DNA from: a virus | Strand: one strand, 5' to 3' | Virus record (IMG/VR): IMGVR_UViG_3300033552_000047 | Location: 1 to 28,835 of that record | Length of the DNA: 28,835 bases | In this document: in pieces, positions 1 to 8,322 of the stretch | How positions within the stretch are numbered: the first letter of the stretch is position 1 | Layout of the letters: each line of letters begins with the position of its first letter | The notes under the pieces: generated by a model | Told to the model about the DNA's origin: nothing | The model's input: only the letters and a program-made list of their open reading frames with translations | Database searches by the model: none | Position numbers and translations under genes: made by a program

Positions 1-1466
1 TCAGATTCAGCAGAAGCATCAGATACGTGGAAGTATTCTAAGTCATTGAAAATTGCAGAAACCTCAGTAGAAACGATTAAGAAACTAGCACCACCTCTAA
101 GAGTAGCTTTTTGGATTTGAGCAGAAACTTGGTTTACAGCAGTAAGTAATGTTTGGTTCCAGTCTTTTTGAGTATAAGCATTAGCAGCTAATGAAGTTTT
201 TCTCCATCCCATGTAATCCCATCTCAAAGTCCATGCACCACCAACTCTTAAGTCTTTCAAGATCTCTCTATCTATCTCAGCAGCGATTTGTTCTGATAAC
301 ATTGCTGTTAATTCAGCTTCAGCATCGATATTATGGAAAACATTAACGTCTTGCGCTAATTCAGGAGACCAAGAAGCTCTTAATTTTCTACCTTCAACGT
401 CAACAGTAACTTCATCCAATTTGAATGAAACTTCACCCATATCAGTAGCCATCTCTAAACTCTCGTAAGAAGCCCAAGATATAGTAACATCAACAGCAGA
501 AGCAGTTAATCCACTTGCACCAACATAACCATCAAAAGTATCAGTTCCAGAAGCAGCAACTGGGTGAGAAAGGTCTAAGTCAATGTAAACAACACCAGCA
601 GCATCACATGGAGTACTTGCAGTATTTGTAACAATTCCTTTACCATATTTTTGAGTAACTAATCTGAATGGTACAGAAGCACCAGCAGCGATAATTACAT
701 TACCATCAGGGTCAACGATAGAAGTATTAGAGATAACTTTCAAAGATGATAAGAAAGATTCAGTATCCATTTGAACACCATCATTTCTGTATTTACCATC
801 TTGACCTTTAAAGTCTAATTTACCTTGGTATCCGTCAAAACCACCAACAGCTAATATTACGTTTCTAACAGAACCATCAGTAGAAGCAGCTAAAGGTGTA
901 GCTCCAGCAATTGCTTGGTAAGAACCATTAACATCTAAAGATTTAACGTTAATTGTAGCCCCAGTTGCAACGTGAAGAGAGATTTTACCTTTAGAGTGGT
1001 TGAATAAACCATCGTTGTAAAAAATGTCGTAAACGTTTTTAACTTGCCATTCAGTTAAACCACAAGTGTTTTGTACACAACTTGGAGTTTGATCACCCAT
1101 TGTAGAAGTATGGTTACCTTCAGCATCTCTACCAGAGATTTGTGGAATGAAGAAGAACAATTTACCAATTGGCATGTTCATAGCTTGAACCGATACGATA
1201 TCGTTAGCTAATAATTTTGAGAAGATTCTTCTAACGATTGGGAATACAACAGTTTCAAAAGAACCTGATGCATCACTCACTGTAGATTCAGTCATCAAGT
1301 GGTTAGCTTCATTTTCGAATAATTGAGCCATGTTTTCTTTAACGTGACCTTTCAATCCATCAAGAAATCCTAATGAATCCCATTTCTTTTGTACGTTTTC
1401 ACGGATTACTTTAAAGTGGTCTCTACTAGTGTTACCTACAGCACCGTTTGTTAATAAATGCGACAT
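1..1466 (-). CDS. gp23: Major capsid protein, gp23-like (3' end beyond window)
   Basis: Forms the hexamers of the phage head. My translation from ATG at 1466 stays open to base 1 (488 residues), so the C-terminus lies outside the window. T4 gp23 signatures are visible: IVRRIFSKLLANDIVSVQAM around residues 77-96 (T4 has a VRRAIPNLIAFDICGVQPM-like stretch), RKLRASWSPELAQD at 360-373 and FHNIDAEAEL at 377-386, then EIDRE at 397-401. The region between about 150 and 340 is Gly/Ser/Thr-rich and probably holds the surface insertion domain. T4 gp23 loses its N-terminus to the prohead protease after an (L/I)-x-E site; LFE at residues 49-51 is the best candidate here. It directly follows the scaffold gene with a 33-base gap and no promoter motif or terminator, so co-transcription is likely. 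The identity is recognised from motifs; the cleavage site is inference. Confidence 0.93.
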   Translation of the reverse strand, partial: MSHLLTNGAVGNTSRDHFKVIRENVQKKWDSLGFLDGLKGHVKENMAQLFENEANHLMTESTVSDASGSFETVVFPIVRRIFSKLLANDIVSVQAMNMPIGKLFFFIPQISGRDAEGNHTSTMGDQTPSCVQNTCGLTEWQVKNVYDIFYNDGLFNHSKGKISLHVATGATINVKSLDVNGSYQAIAGATPLAASTDGSVRNVILAVGGFDGYQGKLDFKGQDGKYRNDGVQMDTESFLSSLKVISNTSIVDPDGNVIIAAGASVPFRLVTQKYGKGIVTNTASTPCDAAGVVYIDLDLSHPVAASGTDTFDGYVGASGLTASAVDVTISWASYESLEMATDMGEVSFKLDEVTVDVEGRKLRASWSPELAQDVNVFHNIDAEAELTAMLSEQIAAEIDREILKDLRVGGAWTLRWDYMGWRKTSLAANAYTQKDWNQTLLTAVNQVSAQIQKATLRGGASFLIVSTEVSAIFNDLEYFHVSDASAES

Positions 1467-1499
1467 AAAATTTGTGTTTATTTGTTTATTTTATTTTAA

Positions 1500-2945
1500 T
1501 TATTGTTGTTTCTTGAAAAGTTCAAGAATCCTTGCAACTGATGGGTCAACATATGTAGTATTCTCTTTTAAGATACTTGAACTACTAGTTGATGCTCCGT
1601 TGTTTATTTTACCTTCAAAAGACTCTTTGATTGGTTTTTTAGCATTAAGCTCACTTGAAACTGTTCTAAACAATTCTTTAGATTCTTTAATGGTTTTTGC
1701 CGTTCTATCAAATCTTTCCATAATCTGTTGTTTTTCAGAAGTAGTTGTAGAATGCTCCATAAATAATTTAGTTACATTACTTAGGTTAGCTGTAAATAAA
1801 GCTGTTTCACCTAAATGTTTTCTAAATTGAATTAATGTACTTCTAAACTCGTCGTTTTCAACTTTCAACTTTCTAGCCTCAGCTAAAAGTCTTTGGTATT
1901 TAGCTTTGCTTTCTTTTAAAGCTTCAGCACCAGCACCTTTAATGTCGATATCCGCACCTTTACCTTGAGCTCTCACTTCTTGGGTCATCCCAACAGCGAT
2001 TTGTTCCTCAATGTCTTCTTCATTCATAACCATTGGTCCTTCAGCATTAGCGTATTTAGTTGCGCCATCTTTAAAACCACCTTCTAGGTTATCTCCTAAT
2101 TCGCTATCTACTGGAGCAGTAGTTGACTCAATGTTTCCACTAGCCATACTAGCATTTGTAACGTGTTTGTCATGACCTTTACCTCTAACGATATCTTCCT
2201 CTAAAGGATCTAAATCGTCACCCATGGCAAGTTCAAAAACAACACCTTCTCCAAGTTCATCTTCCTCATCAAATTCTGAACCCATATCTGAACCCATTTC
2301 TGGTCCCATATCTGCATCCATTTCAGAACCCATTTCAGTTCCCATGTCAGCTCCAATTTCAGCAGTTGCATCCATATCAGCTCCCATATCACCGTCTAGG
2401 TCTGAACCCATTGATTCAAGGTCCAATCCACCTGTAGCTCCGCCTTTATTTAATTCAATTTTGTATTGACCACCGTTTGGATCGTTAATAACAATTTCTT
2501 CATCAGAAACGATTTCAACACCATCATCACTACCTAATTTTTTAAATACGGAAATTAATTCGTCATCAGAGGCCCCAGTCATATCTAGTGTGTAGTCATC
2601 TTCGCTACCTTCTTCTGCATCATAGTTAAAACTATCTTCTGCTTCAGCACTTGGTCCTTCTAAATCAGTTTCACCACCTTCAACATCACTAACAACATCA
2701 GTCGAAACTTCGTCATCAGTAGCCATGTCATCAGTAGCAATTTCATCATCAGCTCCTTCTTCAGATTCAGAATCAATATCTTCCTCGTCAAATTCAGCTT
2801 CATTAATATTTTCTCTTAGCGCGTTACTAAATTCTTCTCTCGCAACTGAACGAAGAATATCTTTAGTATTTGCATTTAAACTCTCTTTCATCATTTGGAT
2901 GTCAAGTAGAGATTGTTCGATTATAGACTTTTTATTTTCGGCCAT
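1500..2945 (-). CDS. gp22: Prohead core scaffold protein, gp22-like
   Basis: Likely the internal scaffold that shapes the prohead and is later degraded by gp21. The assignment rests on position (between protease and major capsid, as in T4) and composition: a helical N-terminus (1-50), a long acidic low-complexity centre (50-340), and a charged helical C-terminal part (340-440). Residues 186-229 are an imperfect four-residue repeat of the (D/E)-M-G-(S/A/P/T) type. A small possibly folded stretch lies at 128-166. Several (L/I)-x-E sites that a gp21 protease could cut are visible, for example LAE followed by A at 354-357. At 481 residues it is far longer than T4 gp22 (269). Sequence similarity to T4 gp22 is weak by eye, so the call leans on synteny. 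A promoter motif lies about 50 bases upstream. Confidence 0.8.
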   Translation of the reverse strand: MAENKKSIIEQSLLDIQMMKESLNANTKDILRSVAREEFSNALRENINEAEFDEEDIDSESEEGADDEIATDDMATDDEVSTDVVSDVEGGETDLEGPSAEAEDSFNYDAEEGSEDDYTLDMTGASDDELISVFKKLGSDDGVEIVSDEEIVINDPNGGQYKIELNKGGATGGLDLESMGSDLDGDMGADMDATAEIGADMGTEMGSEMDADMGPEMGSDMGSEFDEEDELGEGVVFELAMGDDLDPLEEDIVRGKGHDKHVTNASMASGNIESTTAPVDSELGDNLEGGFKDGATKYANAEGPMVMNEEDIEEQIAVGMTQEVRAQGKGADIDIKGAGAEALKESKAKYQRLLAEARKLKVENDEFRSTLIQFRKHLGETALFTANLSNVTKLFMEHSTTTSEKQQIMERFDRTAKTIKESKELFRTVSSELNAKKPIKESFEGKINNGASTSSSSILKENTTYVDPSVARILELFKKQQ

Positions 2946-2970
2946 TCTAATTAAATTTGTTTTTTATTTT

Positions 2971-2987
2971 AAGTGGTTATCCACCTT
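2971..2987 (-). other. Small hairpin in the gp22 leader
   Basis: The leader between the promoter motif and the gp22 start can fold into a six-pair stem with one bulged base and a four-base ATAA loop. It has no T-tract, so it is not a terminator. It might stabilise the scaffold mRNA, but chance cannot be excluded. Confidence 0.25.
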
Positions 2988-2992
2988 ATTTC

Positions 2993-3003
2993 TTAATAAA
3001 TAT
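2993..3003 (-). promoter_or_regulatory. Putative phage promoter motif upstream of gp22
   Basis: Minus-strand ATATTTATTAA, one of the recurring TATTTAT motifs of this window, lies about 48-58 bases upstream of the scaffold start. This is farther than at most other sites and leaves a leader of about 40 bases. Confidence 0.45.
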
Positions 3004-3043
3004 ATGCTGTAAAACGAAAAACCATTTTTTTATGATTTTTTTT

Positions 3044-3742
3044 TTAATTTAAAAGGAATTTTTTTAGATTTTCCCCTAAAACTGACTTATTTTTTATTTC
3101 ACTCTCCATAAATGGAACAGATTCTTTTTTATTTGTGAACATATAAGAACCAGGTGTACTTGGATTAGTAACGATATCCCAACAGATTAATTCAAAATCA
3201 TCCTCAACTATTAGGGTACCATTTTGTTCTTTTAACGAACCAACACCCCTTGAAGAAACACCAACTCTAATACCTCTTCTTAAAAGATTTGCAATATTAT
3301 CACCCTCACAAGAAATAATTCCTTGATTAACAAAACCAGGTGACATAATAATTTCCATCTCACCAACTAAAGTTTGACCTTCAAACCATATTTTTTTTAT
3401 TTCGTGTGAAACTCTACTTGAATTAATAATTGAAGAGTCAGGATGTTCGGCTTCACCAATAGCTAATCTTTGTTGGATTAACTCATTGTATTTATCAGCT
3501 TCACGCATTAAAATTGATTTAGGGTAGATACGGCCATTTTTATTTAAAACATCGTATTTCTGAAGTATCACAAATAAAACTAAGGGTTCAACCATAACTG
3601 ATTTACCTAACCCTTCAGAAATTTTATTCATTTCTGTCATAAACAGTTTATTTCTCTCGTCTTTTGGTTCGATATAACCACAACCATTTTCAATAATAAG
3701 ACCAGTACCGCTATGACCAGGTTTAACAATCTGTAATTTCAT
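3044..3742 (-). CDS. gp21: Prohead maturation serine protease, gp21-like
   Basis: Cleaves scaffold and capsid proteins during head maturation. In the 232-residue product the expected catalytic elements of the T4 gp21 family are visible: His100 in GEAEHP, Ser163/Ser164 in GVSSRG, and Asp189 in the ICWDIVTNPSTPGS segment that follows the active-site strand. A conserved N-terminal NKNGRIYP motif at 67-74 is also typical of phage prohead proteases. The gene sits directly upstream of the scaffold gene, with its own promoter motif (3756-3765) and a terminator before that. The length is close to T4 gp21 (about 212). Which of the two adjacent serines is the nucleophile cannot be decided from sequence alone. 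Confidence 0.88.
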   Translation of the reverse strand: MKLQIVKPGHSGTGLIIENGCGYIEPKDERNKLFMTEMNKISEGLGKSVMVEPLVLFVILQKYDVLNKNGRIYPKSILMREADKYNELIQQRLAIGEAEHPDSSIINSSRVSHEIKKIWFEGQTLVGEMEIIMSPGFVNQGIISCEGDNIANLLRRGIRVGVSSRGVGSLKEQNGTLIVEDDFELICWDIVTNPSTPGSYMFTNKKESVPFMESEIKNKSVLGENLKKFLLN

Positions 3743-3755
3743 TTGTTTTCTTTTT

Positions 3756-3765
3756 ATATAAATAT
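3756..3765 (-). promoter_or_regulatory. Putative phage promoter motif upstream of gp21
   Basis: Minus-strand ATATTTATAT lies 14-24 bases before the gp21 ATG and 15 bases after the preceding terminator. It is an instance of the recurring TATTTAT motif. Confidence 0.5.
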
Positions 3766-3780
3766 GTTATAAAAAGAAAA

Positions 3781-3809
3781 AAGCCCTAGAATCTTTGGTT
3801 CTAAGGCTT
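3781..3809 (-). terminator. Rho-independent terminator after the 146-residue gene
   Basis: On the minus strand an 11-pair stem (one G-T pair) closes a seven-base loop and is followed by a T-rich tract (TTTTCTTTTT). It ends the operon read from 5908 and stands just before the gp21 promoter motif. Plus-strand T's also flank it, so it may work in both directions. Confidence 0.8.
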
Positions 3810-3812
3810 TTA

Positions 3813-4253
3813 TTATTTTTTAATTGAGTATTGAAATAATTCGTTATCATTCAAACAACTCGATAATAATTTATTTACTAAATTATTAACTTCATTTTTT
3901 ATTTCATCAGTATTAAATTTTATTTTATTATCTTTAAATAATGTTATCTCACAATTTAAAAAACTTTTATTTTTATGAGATAAACCATTTTTACGAATGG
4001 TGACATCAACGATGAATAATTTATTATTGAAATATTTTTTATTTAATTCAGAAAATAAAACAATTTTAATTTTTTTATTAATTAATTTAAATTCATGATT
4101 ATAATTAATTTCATGATCTGATTCATGTATTTTAACCCATGAAGATATATTTAAATAAATTGAATCTTCCGAGTTTTTATCTAAAATACCGTATTTTATT
4201 TTATGCTTTTCATTATTTATTTTAATTTCTTTACACCTTTTAACCTTTAACAT
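3813..4253 (-). CDS. Hypothetical protein in the head gene block
   Basis: A 146-residue lysine- and asparagine-rich protein with no motif I recognise. It alternates short hydrophobic strands with charged segments, which suggests a small mixed alpha/beta or beta fold, and has no signal peptide or membrane segment. It is the last gene of the operon that starts at 5908 and is followed at once by a strong terminator. Its place between portal and protease is where T4 carries the small core proteins gp67 and gp68, but I see no similarity to them. Very AT-rich codon use. A TATAAATA sequence lies upstream (about 4275-4284) on the minus strand, opposite in orientation to the motif found elsewhere. Confidence 0.7.
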   Translation of the reverse strand: MLKVKRCKEIKINNEKHKIKYGILDKNSEDSIYLNISSWVKIHESDHEINYNHEFKLINKKIKIVLFSELNKKYFNNKLFIVDVTIRKNGLSHKNKSFLNCEITLFKDNKIKFNTDEIKNEVNNLVNKLLSSCLNDNELFQYSIKK

Positions 4254-4303
4254 TAGTAATTTTTTTAAGAACTTTATTTATATACAATGTATCGAAAATA
4301 AAA

Positions 4304-4834
4304 TTAATAATGGATACTTTTTAGAAGTTTTTTATTATATTTTATTGGTTCTAAGTTAATATTATGAGGTATTATTAAATCATCTTTATTAGTTGAAAAA
4401 ACTGTTATTAAAAATGATTCTCCTTTAGAAAATAAAGTGTGTTTTGTATTTCTATCGATAATAAATTCATCACCAACCGTATATGTTTTGTTATTAATCT
4501 CATCAACAATTGATCCAGAGATAACTCGGTTTAATTCATAATTATTGGTGTGTTCGTGTTCAGTCAAGTAACCGCCACTAGAAAAATGAGTAATCAATAA
4601 TTTATAATTATCACTAATTTTTAATCCCAATATAGAAACTCCTTCACCAAATTTAATTGGTAGAGCTTTCCACCTATTTTTTATAAAAACCATTTCACTT
4701 ATTGTCGCATCAGGAAATAAGACAATAAATGAATTAATCTTTTCTTTAGCATCTTGAATTAATTCTTTAGCCTTCAAATAGGTTTCATTCTCTTTGGTTT
4801 GAAAAAAATTTGTAATGTTTGTTAATATTCCCAT
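4304..4834 (-). CDS. Cupin-domain protein in the head gene block
   Basis: A 176-residue protein with a helical N-terminus (1-35) and a single cupin beta-barrel (about 45-150). Cupin motif 1 is complete: G87, five residues, H93-x-H95, four residues, E100, six residues, G107. In motif 2 the usual P-x-G is replaced by D-R-N, but the metal-binding histidine is kept (H132 in TKHTLF). The three His and one Glu suggest a bound metal ion. Cupins range from enzymes to plain binding or structural folds, so the function cannot be named. It lies two bases from its upstream neighbour, in an operon between portal and prohead protease, which suggests a virion or assembly role. I know of no T4 equivalent at this place. 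Confidence 0.8.
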   Translation of the reverse strand: MGILTNITNFFQTKENETYLKAKELIQDAKEKINSFIVLFPDATISEMVFIKNRWKALPIKFGEGVSILGLKISDNYKLLITHFSSGGYLTEHEHTNNYELNRVISGSIVDEINNKTYTVGDEFIIDRNTKHTLFSKGESFLITVFSTNKDDLIIPHNINLEPIKYNKKLLKSIHY

Positions 4835-4836
4835 TG

Positions 4837-5112
4837 TTATTTTTTTGTTAAAGCGGTTTTGATCTCTTCTAACGATTTAAGAATTTGATGTTTTAAAATA
4901 TCGTCATCTTCTTCAGATTTCTCTGTTTTTCTTTCCCATAAGGTCGCTAATTTAATAACCTCCCTAGAAACCTCATCTTTCTCTTTTTCTGATTTAGTTA
5001 ACCTTTGAGATAGCCACCAAATTACTACTCCCATAACAACAGTTAGTGGAGCTTGGTCTAATAGCCAAGGGGCTAATTCAGCATTCAATTGAATTGCATT
5101 GAAATGAATCAT
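4837..5112 (-). CDS. Small membrane protein, holin-like architecture
   Basis: A 91-residue protein with one clear membrane segment at about residues 21-37 (APLTVVMGVVIWWLSQRL region), a short outside N-terminus and a highly charged, probably coiled-coil C-terminal half (38-91) rich in Lys and Glu. This layout resembles the BhlA/UviB-type holin-like proteins, so a role in lysis or membrane attachment is possible. It could instead anchor the prohead to the inner membrane, since head assembly in T4-like phages begins there and the gene sits next to the portal. No sequence motif decides between these. It lies 22 bases from its upstream and two bases from its downstream neighbour. Confidence 0.65.
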   Translation of the reverse strand: MIHFNAIQLNAELAPWLLDQAPLTVVMGVVIWWLSQRLTKSEKEKDEVSREVIKLATLWERKTEKSEEDDDILKHQILKSLEEIKTALTKK

Positions 5113-5134
5113 TATTATTGTTATTATTATTATT

Positions 5135-5908
5135 TTAACTCAAGTCGTTTTTCAACTCGATTAATTTTGATGTTAGTTGGATATAATTTTCATTCGAAAA
5201 CTTATATTCTAGTAATTTTTCCTTGACGTTTAGTAATGATTCTTTAATATCACTAGTGCTATTTGGTATTTGAGAATTAGTTAATTCCAAACACTCCCTG
5301 ATTAAATCATTAAAAACTATTTCTCGATCAACGATATTAGTTGAAATTAATGATTTAATAACCTTACTATCTGATTCACTTAGTTCTGAATATTTCTCAT
5401 TAAATTTATTCACCATAGTATTCATTAATAATGAATCAGGAACCCCAGCACCTTCAACTACAAGTGGGGCGATATTATCTTTAATATGCTCACTAATTAA
5501 AGAAATGTTTTCAACGATACTATTAATAGTTTTTCCACTTTTCTTAGTAAAAATTAATTTAGCAATTGTTTCATCTAAAGCCTTATGATTATAATCTAAA
5601 TTAGGTAATTCATAACCATGTTGGTATAACGGCGTAACTAATTTTAAATTCTCTTTAAAGATATCTTCTCGTTTGATATCGTTTAATAGCGATAGAGTTT
5701 CTTTTATAAACTCACTTCTTTTTCCGTCATTTGTTTCAAATTTATTTTCTAAAAGATCATAAACTTGAAATTGCTTGTTAAGTATTTTGTTTGTTTTGAT
5801 TGCGTTTACGAAATTAGAATATATCTGCTTTTTCTTTTTATCTTTTGAAATCAGGGCTTCAATTAACATTTCATTGAAAACTGATTTAATGTATCCGAAA
5901 TTTTGCAT
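5135..5908 (-). CDS. Hypothetical helical protein downstream of portal
   Basis: A 257-residue, mostly helical and strongly charged protein with no membrane segment and no catalytic motif that I recognise. It is the first gene of a four-gene operon that begins with a promoter motif (5917-5927) just after the portal terminator. Its place next to the portal, where T4 has the small prohead core proteins, and its helical nature make a scaffold or core role conceivable. A conserved-looking stretch lies around residues 110-190 (LIFTKKSGKTINSIVE and the following NKFNEKYSELSESDSKVIK). The function call is inference from position only. Confidence 0.7.
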   Translation of the reverse strand: MQNFGYIKSVFNEMLIEALISKDKKKKQIYSNFVNAIKTNKILNKQFQVYDLLENKFETNDGKRSEFIKETLSLLNDIKREDIFKENLKLVTPLYQHGYELPNLDYNHKALDETIAKLIFTKKSGKTINSIVENISLISEHIKDNIAPLVVEGAGVPDSLLMNTMVNKFNEKYSELSESDSKVIKSLISTNIVDREIVFNDLIRECLELTNSQIPNSTSDIKESLLNVKEKLLEYKFSNENYIQLTSKLIELKNDLS

Positions 5909-5916
5909 AGTTTTTA

Positions 5917-5927
5917 TTAATAAATAT
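5917..5927 (-). promoter_or_regulatory. Putative phage promoter motif upstream of the 257-residue gene
   Basis: Minus-strand ATATTTATTAA lies 9-19 bases before the ATG at 5908 and 22 bases after the portal terminator. The same string occurs upstream of gp22. Confidence 0.5.
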
Positions 5928-5949
5928 ATGGAAAAAAAGTAAAATAAAA

Positions 5950-5972
5950 AACCCAGAACAAAATTCTGGGTT
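5950..5972 (-). terminator. Rho-independent terminator after gp20
   Basis: A perfect nine-pair stem (AACCCAGAA with its complement) and a five-base loop lie just past the portal stop codon. On the minus strand it is followed by TTTTTATTTT, ending the gp17-gp20 operon. Confidence 0.85.
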
Positions 5973-5977
5973 ACTTT

Positions 5978-8035
5978 TTACATTTTTAATTTTGAATCAA
6001 TTTCATTTATCAGCATTTCGATTGTTTTACCGTTCTTATTTGACTTTAGATCTAAATTTTCAGTCACTATATTCTTTTTTGATGGATTTAAACTATCAAT
6101 TAATTTAGACATATAAATATCTTTATATTTTTTATTTCGTTGCTTTAAAGCTTGTTCAGCTATAAATTCTTTGGTTTCAAGTCTTTTTGAGTAGTTTTCT
6201 AATATTAATGGATTATTAAATAATAAAGATTCTTCCGTTTTCTCAGCTTCCGATGAATCGGCATCATCACCACCTTCATCATCTAACGCTGAGAAATCAA
6301 CATCATCCATACCTTCAGTTTCGGCATCAATATCATCAGCTTCCATATCTGGATCACCTTCTTCAGCTCCTTCTTCAAAATCTAAATTATCTCCACTAAA
6401 TCCACCACCGAATCCACCGCCACCACCAGAACCGCCATCTTCATCACCACCTTCAGCGTCATCACCACCACCTTTTTTAGCAGCTTCCATATCACCGTAA
6501 AGTTTATCCACCTTATCAAACATACCAGTATGTTTAATAACCTTAGAGGTATTTTCCATTTCAGCCGAAGCAGCTTTTTCCATACGTTGTTCTAGAAGAT
6601 CTTGTCTAATATCTTCATCAGACCAATTGAATATTTCTTTTGAAGCTCTAGTTCTAGACATTGTTTTAAATCCATCCCCAGCATCAGAAACAATATCTTT
6701 AAATAAAGTAACTTTACTTTGAGTTTGCTCTATTTCCAACATTTTAGCTTGAGATGATGGATTATTTAAAGATAAGGTAAAGTTATCTAAATCATCTGTA
6801 AATCCTAACATATGTAAATGGATAATAGCAATCCTATTTAATTCTTGGATCATTGATTGTTGAACTCTATTAATCGTTCTTGAAAATCTAATATCCATTA
6901 AAGCTAAATTCTTACCATCACCAGTCGCTTCGTCAAAACCTAAAAAAGATTTTGGTACTCTTAAACCAGTACATAATTTTTTCTGTAAGTATTCTAAATC
7001 ACCAATTTGATCTAAATTAGAAGCACCAGGTAAAGTATCAATTGGGTTTGGAGCATTCTCATCCCTAACTGGGATAAAATAATCTTCAGTATTACTCATC
7101 TGATTATATCTAACATCTATTTGACCAGTTTGCGGATCAATTAATTGGGTTCTTTTAAATTTATTCGCAATGTTATTCACATACGCCTCAACATCTTCAT
7201 CATCAATATTACCAACATAAATTTTATAAACTCTTCTCTCTGGCGCTCTAGTAACTCTATAAACTAACATAGCATCTTCAGCCATTAAAAGTTGTTTCCA
7301 AATTCGTCTACATTTTTCTAGTAATGAAGTTCCGTACGGTAATTTTCTATCATCACCTAAAATTCTAAAATGAGCAATTTGCCAAGATTGAAAAACAATA
7401 TCTTTTCCTCTCCAGTTAAATTTAGTTACGTTAGCTTTATCAGTAATCCGTAATGAATCTATAAAATCCATTTCTTTACGTTCTATTTCGTAGTTTGGGA
7501 GTTGTTTCCCAGCTATAACCCCCTCATTTTCATCAATATTTAAAAATAGAAAGTTATCACCGTATTTACAAACATTTCTAACCCACATTGGTAAGTTAGT
7601 ATGGACTTTTAAGTTATTATAGAATAATTCTTCTAAAACGCCTTTAATCCTACTACTGTTTGAATGTATATTTAGAATTTCACCTTTAGGGTTTGGTGTA
7701 GTACTTTCTTCCATAAAAATATCTAATGCCGCGGCAATCTCAGGGAAGAATTCCATATTTTCAAAATCAGAGTAAGACCCGATTCGAGTCATCTCATAAT
7801 GCATAGTTTGTTGATAGGTTTCACCTTCAACTCTATTCCACATATTTTTTAAATGTTTCCCTTGTAGAGCTTCTAATTTTTTAGTATTAAATTCTTCTTT
7901 AGAGGTAGTTTTTAATAATTCTTTCTTACCAACATTAAATTTTTGATTTGTTGGTGGTGGGATTACTGAGTTACGAGTTAAGACTTGACCTAACTTTTGA
8001 AAAATTGTAATATTTTTATTATCTTTATTATCCAT
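5978..8035 (-). CDS. gp20: Portal vertex protein, gp20-like
   Basis: Dodecameric portal at the head vertex through which DNA is packaged and to which the tail is joined. T4-family portal signatures are plain: RAPERRVYKIYVGNI at 263-277, NTEDYFIPVR at 315-324, IDTLPGASNLDQIGD at 332-346, and the LRVPKSFLGF segment at 358-367. The core ends near residue 520. An extension of about 165 residues follows: a Gly/Asp/Glu-rich low-complexity stretch (521-600, including a run of glycines around 535-545) and a helical, basic tail (605-685). T4 gp20 is 524 residues, so this extension is unusual. The gene follows the terminase and one small gene, and a strong terminator follows it. Confidence 0.95.
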   Translation of the reverse strand: MDNKDNKNITIFQKLGQVLTRNSVIPPPTNQKFNVGKKELLKTTSKEEFNTKKLEALQGKHLKNMWNRVEGETYQQTMHYEMTRIGSYSDFENMEFFPEIAAALDIFMEESTTPNPKGEILNIHSNSSRIKGVLEELFYNNLKVHTNLPMWVRNVCKYGDNFLFLNIDENEGVIAGKQLPNYEIERKEMDFIDSLRITDKANVTKFNWRGKDIVFQSWQIAHFRILGDDRKLPYGTSLLEKCRRIWKQLLMAEDAMLVYRVTRAPERRVYKIYVGNIDDEDVEAYVNNIANKFKRTQLIDPQTGQIDVRYNQMSNTEDYFIPVRDENAPNPIDTLPGASNLDQIGDLEYLQKKLCTGLRVPKSFLGFDEATGDGKNLALMDIRFSRTINRVQQSMIQELNRIAIIHLHMLGFTDDLDNFTLSLNNPSSQAKMLEIEQTQSKVTLFKDIVSDAGDGFKTMSRTRASKEIFNWSDEDIRQDLLEQRMEKAASAEMENTSKVIKHTGMFDKVDKLYGDMEAAKKGGGDDAEGGDEDGGSGGGGGFGGGFSGDNLDFEEGAEEGDPDMEADDIDAETEGMDDVDFSALDDEGGDDADSSEAEKTEESLLFNNPLILENYSKRLETKEFIAEQALKQRNKKYKDIYMSKLIDSLNPSKKNIVTENLDLKSNKNGKTIEMLINEIDSKLKM

Positions 8036-8085
8036 AATATAATTTATCTTATTTAATTTACCAAATTTTTTTAAAATTTGTATAG

Positions 8086-8322
8086 TTAATTAACGTAACC
8101 ACAGGTTACATACGCTAACTTTTTTATTTTACCATCTGCCTCAATTGTGCGATAACAATATTTTGTTTTATAATCTTCGCCCATTGAATATGGTGTTGCC
8201 GTACAATATTCGACTTCAGTTTCCTTAGCAGTGTCATTAACTATTTTAGTAATTGATGCATCTGGTGACCATCGGTACAAATTCTGTCCGTATGGTTTTC
8301 TACAAAATATTTGTTTTGCCAT
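8086..8322 (-). CDS. Small cysteine-containing hypothetical protein
   Basis: A 78-residue protein between terminase and portal, 13 bases after the terminase stop. It has four cysteines (residues 7, 40, 56 and 74 by my count) and many aromatic residues, and seems to be a small beta-rich domain. The cysteines are not arranged as an obvious zinc finger. No similarity is recognised. Its position in the packaging operon suggests late expression together with gp17 and gp20. Confidence 0.65.
   Translation of the reverse strand: MAKQIFCRKPYGQNLYRWSPDASITKIVNDTAKETEVEYCTATPYSMGEDYKTKYCYRTIEADGKIKKLAYVTCGYVN

Noticed and set aside
2224-2469. Plus-strand Ser/Pro-rich open frame opposite the scaffold gene
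   Set aside because: Mirror of the acidic repeat of gp22; composition is that of a shadow, and no promoter or neighbour supports it.
4272-4288. TATTTATA on the plus strand before the 146-residue gene
   Set aside because: It faces away from that gene, into the antisense of its neighbours; at this AT content single chance copies are expected.
8062-8080. Weak hairpin (CAAATTTT with AAAATTTG) after the 78-residue gene
   Set aside because: Stem is almost all A-T and has no clear T-tract in the direction of transcription; gp20 probably depends on read-through.
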